This document shows positions 14,134 to 16,390 of a stretch of 16,390 nucleotides of DNA, piece after piece. How positions within the stretch are numbered: position 1 is the first letter of the stretch; every line of letters begins with the position of its first letter. Both the position numbers and the translations under genes were made by a program. The stretch comes from Pyrodictium sp. (GTDB taxonomy: Archaea > Thermoproteota > Thermoprotei_A > Sulfolobales > Pyrodictiaceae), in the NCBI GenBank assembly GCA_015662475.1, contig DQUB01000139.1, positions 1-16,390 on the forward strand, written 5' to 3'. The notes beneath the pieces were generated by a model. The model had not been told where the DNA came from, made no database searches, and saw only the letters and a list, made by a program, of their open reading frames with translations.

Positions 14134-14394
14134 TTAGCGTCTACGCCTCCTTCTAGGCGATAACATTTCAGCAACAGTAGCTCCCACTTCTTCAAGCTTT
14201 TTATGGGCTTCAGACACCTCAATGCGACCTTCCAACAACCCATCTAGTATCTTAGTCCGTTCAACCATAATTTCTAGTAGTGTTGCGTTAACATCAATTT
14301 CAACTTCAACTTCTTCTTCTTTAGACTCTGCAGATTCTGCCTCCTCAGATCTAGCTTCTTCAACAATCTCTTCTGCCTCAGCCATACTTGCCAC
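14134..14394 (-). CDS. rpo13: Rpo13-like RNA polymerase subunit
   Basis: Proposed homologue of Rpo13, the small archaeal RNA polymerase subunit that sits near the downstream DNA. Residues 39-69 (LLEIMVERTKILDGLLEGRI, then EVSEAHKKLEE) line up without gaps with the Sulfolobus Rpo13 core as I recall it: T-x-I-x-D-x-L-L-x-G-x-I-x-V-x-E-A. The remainder fits too: an acidic, disordered N-terminus (about 5-34, mostly Glu/Ala/Ser) and a basic C-terminal tail, here six arginines where Sulfolobus has lysines. The frame opens at GTG 14394, but ATG 14385 with GGGTGG a few bases upstream is the better start (83 residues). It follows the HerA-like gene on the same strand by 11 bases and is probably cotranscribed. 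The alignment is from memory, so identity is likely but not certain. Confidence 0.75.
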   Translation of the reverse strand: MASMAEAEEIVEEARSEEAESAESKEEEVEVEIDVNATLLEIMVERTKILDGLLEGRIEVSEAHKKLEEVGATVAEMLSPRRRRRR

Positions 14395-14405
14395 CCTTTA
14401 ACAGA

Positions 14406-16160
14406 CTATGCCTTATCAGCAGATATTGGTGTTTTTAAGCGTATAAGTAATGGTGAGGTGAGAGTAGAAGGCTTAACTATTGCATAGCCACGTGGAAGTG
14501 AGGCAAGCATCGCTTTAAGAGCTTCAACCCTATCTTCAACTTCGAATCCTGCAAGTACGCGGGCAATGTAGTTTAAAGCTTTTGGCTCATTCAGTGCAAG
14601 TGATACTTTCAACGATGTGTTGACAAGGATTCGTTCATCGATATCGAGGGGATTTTGTGTTACAAGTATACCTATAACACCATATTTTCTCAACTCAACA
14701 AACAGTCTTGATAGTGGCGACTCACGTTGTGCTGAACGAGGTAGAAATATGTGAGCTTCATCGATCACAACAACTCTTCTTGGCTTATCCGTTTTACCCT
14801 CCCTCCTAAAAGCTTCTACCAATAGTCTTGCTATGGTTTCCACGTAAAACATTTGATGTGTTGGGGTTGGTAGTCGATGTAAATCTAGAACAACATTTTC
14901 TCTTAGTAGTAAGTTGATGTCGATTGAGCTACTACCATGGAATAATAGTCCTTTCACGTATTTGAGTAGGCTGTGTATAGATGCATGTTCACCACTGTAA
15001 TGTTTAGCCAATATCTTTACCACGTCAGAGGGTTGTGGGAAAGAGATTTTCTCTCCTGTATAAGGCGTATGTGGTTCCAATCCATATAGTGCGTACGCAT
15101 CGAGTATTGCCTCTTCAAGTATAGATGCTTGGAGAGGGCCAATATGATAGAGTGTACGCATAACATCAACTATCTGTTTTGCTCTTTCAGCGGGCGTCTC
15201 ACCAGCAACTAGCACCAATGGGTTAAAAGCTGTTTTTGAAGCGTCTATAACCCTGTAGTCTACACCTTTTATGAGGTTTTTGTATTCGCCGTGTGGATCT
15301 ATTACTACAAATTTTATGTTCAGATTGTGGTAAAGTTGTAAAAGTATTGCTGCGGCTAACGTTGATTTTCCAGACCCGCTAGTCCCGAAAATGGCTATAT
15401 GTTGGTTTGGTTCGCTGAGAATATCGTGTCGATACGCAATTTTGAATGGTGTGTATGCCCACCACCATCTAAATCCTTTGCCTAAACTTTTTTGATAACG
15501 GATAACCGGTTTCTTTTCAAGTACAGCTACAACCTCTCCAAACTCTATGCTTGACTTAGCCATAGTTTGGGACAAATATTCGATTAGTGTTGTTGGTATA
15601 AGCGTTAATGGTAATAGGGCTAAAGCAGGTGTTGACCATGCTACTGATAGTGCAAAGGCTGCAAGCAATGTTATGTTCAAAGTCCTATAGTAGTGCCACA
15701 AAAGTATTATGAGAAGCACGGTTGCTACAGTTGAGAACGCAATGTCTATGCTAGCGGTGAAACTAGATAGCTTGTATCCGTTAAGTCTAGCAATTACAGT
15801 CTGAACATATGCAAATAGTGATGCTAGCATTAACGTTTTATATAGTTTAAAGTCTGTGACAAGCTCTCTAAACTTTACATATCGATGTGCTGATCTTATT
15901 GCAATGTATGCGGGATCCTCTCCCCTACCTAACATGTAGAGTAGAGAAATTGTGAGTGAGCATGCATAAGATATAAGGAATGCTTGTACATTGTGTGTGA
16001 GAGGCAACAGTGTAACCGATAATATAGAAGTTATTAGTGATCTAGAGGCTATTGCAATTGGCAAAGGTAATACGATGAATACTATATTAGCTAGTCTAGG
16101 CTCTAACAATACTATCAACGGTAGCAGGTAAACTACAATGACAGGTACTAGCATCGACAT
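14406..16160 (-). CDS. Membrane-anchored HerA/VirB4-type ATPase (CedB-like candidate)
   Basis: A DNA-pumping type P-loop ATPase fused to a membrane domain. Residues about 4-187 contain roughly six hydrophobic spans (near 4-19, 23-39, 43-78 probably two, 108-125, 142-158, 162-187). The HerA/FtsK-like motor follows: Walker A G259-T-S-G-S-G-K265-S-T, the family signature DPHGEY, Walker B VVVID467-E468-AH, and a C-terminal LVTQNP sensor. It starts at ATG 16160. HerA itself is soluble and usually sits beside NurA, Mre11 and Rad50, none of which are here. The membrane domain therefore points to a translocase such as CedB of the crenarchaeal DNA-import system, though CedA genes are not in view and that protein has fewer spans as I recall. 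It lies 11 bases upstream of the rpo13-like gene. Confidence 0.88.
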   Translation of the reverse strand: MSMLVPVIVVYLLPLIVLLEPRLANIVFIVLPLPIAIASRSLITSILSVTLLPLTHNVQAFLISYACSLTISLLYMLGRGEDPAYIAIRSAHRYVKFRELVTDFKLYKTLMLASLFAYVQTVIARLNGYKLSSFTASIDIAFSTVATVLLIILLWHYYRTLNITLLAAFALSVAWSTPALALLPLTLIPTTLIEYLSQTMAKSSIEFGEVVAVLEKKPVIRYQKSLGKGFRWWWAYTPFKIAYRHDILSEPNQHIAIFGTSGSGKSTLAAAILLQLYHNLNIKFVVIDPHGEYKNLIKGVDYRVIDASKTAFNPLVLVAGETPAERAKQIVDVMRTLYHIGPLQASILEEAILDAYALYGLEPHTPYTGEKISFPQPSDVVKILAKHYSGEHASIHSLLKYVKGLLFHGSSSIDINLLLRENVVLDLHRLPTPTHQMFYVETIARLLVEAFRREGKTDKPRRVVVIDEAHIFLPRSAQRESPLSRLFVELRKYGVIGILVTQNPLDIDERILVNTSLKVSLALNEPKALNYIARVLAGFEVEDRVEALKAMLASLPRGYAIVKPSTLTSPLLIRLKTPISADKA

Positions 16161-16177
16161 ACTCCATTATGGGGTAA

Positions 16178-16390
16178 ATGGTTATGGTAAACAATTTTAA
16201 AGATGTGTTTGACTTGCTACATCCAAGGCTATTAAAGGCTATAAGGCTTAGAGGGTATCAAAAGCCAACTCCTATTCAGGAAAAAGCCATACCCGTTATT
16301 CTAAGAGGTGTTGATACTCTCATTATTGGTCCTACAGGTAGCGGTAAAACAGAGGCTGCGCTATTTCCTTTGGCAAGCAAGATTCTCAGC
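16178..16390 (+). CDS. Lhr-type SF2 helicase, 5' end only
   Basis: The first 71 codons of an ATP-dependent helicase that runs off the right edge. A Q-motif-like RGYQKPTPIQEKAIPVIL segment is followed by Walker A with the surround PTGSGKTEAALFP, typical of the Lhr (large helicase-related) family and less so of other DEAD/DEAH helicases. Archaeal Lhr proteins are 3'-5' helicases of DNA repair and may act on RNA-DNA hybrids. ATG 16178 is the first start and ATG 16184 the second. No clear promoter precedes them, so a slightly later start (GTG 16205) cannot be ruled out. It is divergent from the HerA-like gene. The Lhr assignment rests on the N-terminal motif only. Confidence 0.85.
   Translation, partial: MVMVNNFKDVFDLLHPRLLKAIRLRGYQKPTPIQEKAIPVILRGVDTLIIGPTGSGKTEAALFPLASKILS
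16192..16202 (-). promoter_or_regulatory. TATA element for the HerA-like gene, inside lhr codons
   Basis: On minus the sequence CTTTAAAATTG is the best TATA element near ATG 16160. Its centre at about 16198 predicts transcription from about 16172, a 12-base leader. The element lies within the first codons of the divergent helicase gene, because only 17 bases separate the two start codons. Confidence 0.5.

Noticed and set aside
14406..16160. Calling this gene plain HerA of the HerA-NurA end-resection pair
   Set aside because: An N-terminal membrane domain is present and NurA, Mre11 and Rad50 are absent nearby.
1..16390. Mobile elements, integration next to the tRNA gene, or CRISPR repeats
   Set aside because: No transposase or integrase, no duplicated tRNA 3' end in the window, and no regularly spaced repeats were seen.

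Overview
The window looks like part of the chromosome of a hyperthermophilic crenarchaeon, probably Desulfurococcales and perhaps close to Pyrodictiaceae. The evidence is a PolB1-type replicative DNA polymerase with an N-terminal PCNA-binding peptide, a PCNA that resembles one subunit of the crenarchaeal heterotrimer, a PINA-Hjc gene pair, an aKMT-like lysine methyltransferase, a small protein that looks like RNA polymerase subunit Rpo13, a tRNA with encoded CCA, archaeal TATA elements and many GTG/TTG starts. Coding DNA is only about 40% G+C, while the RNA genes and candidates are clearly richer. I see no insertion sequence, CRISPR array, integrase or phage gene.

Layout. tRNA-Arg(UCU) is at 35-112, followed by a 305-base non-coding stretch and the PolB1 gene (418-3369, +). 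Convergent to it is a tight minus-strand operon (4617 down to 3374): small winged-helix protein, aKMT-like methyltransferase, unknown acidic/basic protein. Next come the PINA ATPase and the Holliday-junction resolvase Hjc (+, to 6849). The minus strand then carries a beta-rich unknown protein, an XPB helicase and a small Cys-containing unknown (10082 down to 6908). The plus strand continues with an Mrp/NBP35 ATPase, an AbrB-ACT regulator and a DUF72 protein, then a G+C-rich structured intergenic region and a tiny Cys-rich protein. PCNA (-) and an unknown 128-residue protein (+) diverge from one AT element. Finally there are an Rpo13-like gene and a membrane-anchored HerA-type ATPase (-), and the 5' end of an Lhr-type helicase (+) that runs off the window.

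How the genes work together. Most recognised genes serve replication, recombination, repair or transcription: polymerase and clamp, branch migration and junction cleavage (PINA + Hjc), XPB, HerA-like and Lhr motors, and an RNA polymerase subunit.

The least expected content is non-coding. Two minus-strand box C/D 2'-O-methylation guide RNAs can be read letter by letter (about 4690-4747 and 6828-6890), each with two exactly 12-base guides. Both guides of the second match sequences I recall from domain IV of 23S rRNA about 40 bases apart. The first lies under what would otherwise be read as the N-terminus of PINA, so the PINA start is moved downstream. A third structured region (12419-12570) has two mutually exclusive folds and fits no family I recognise.
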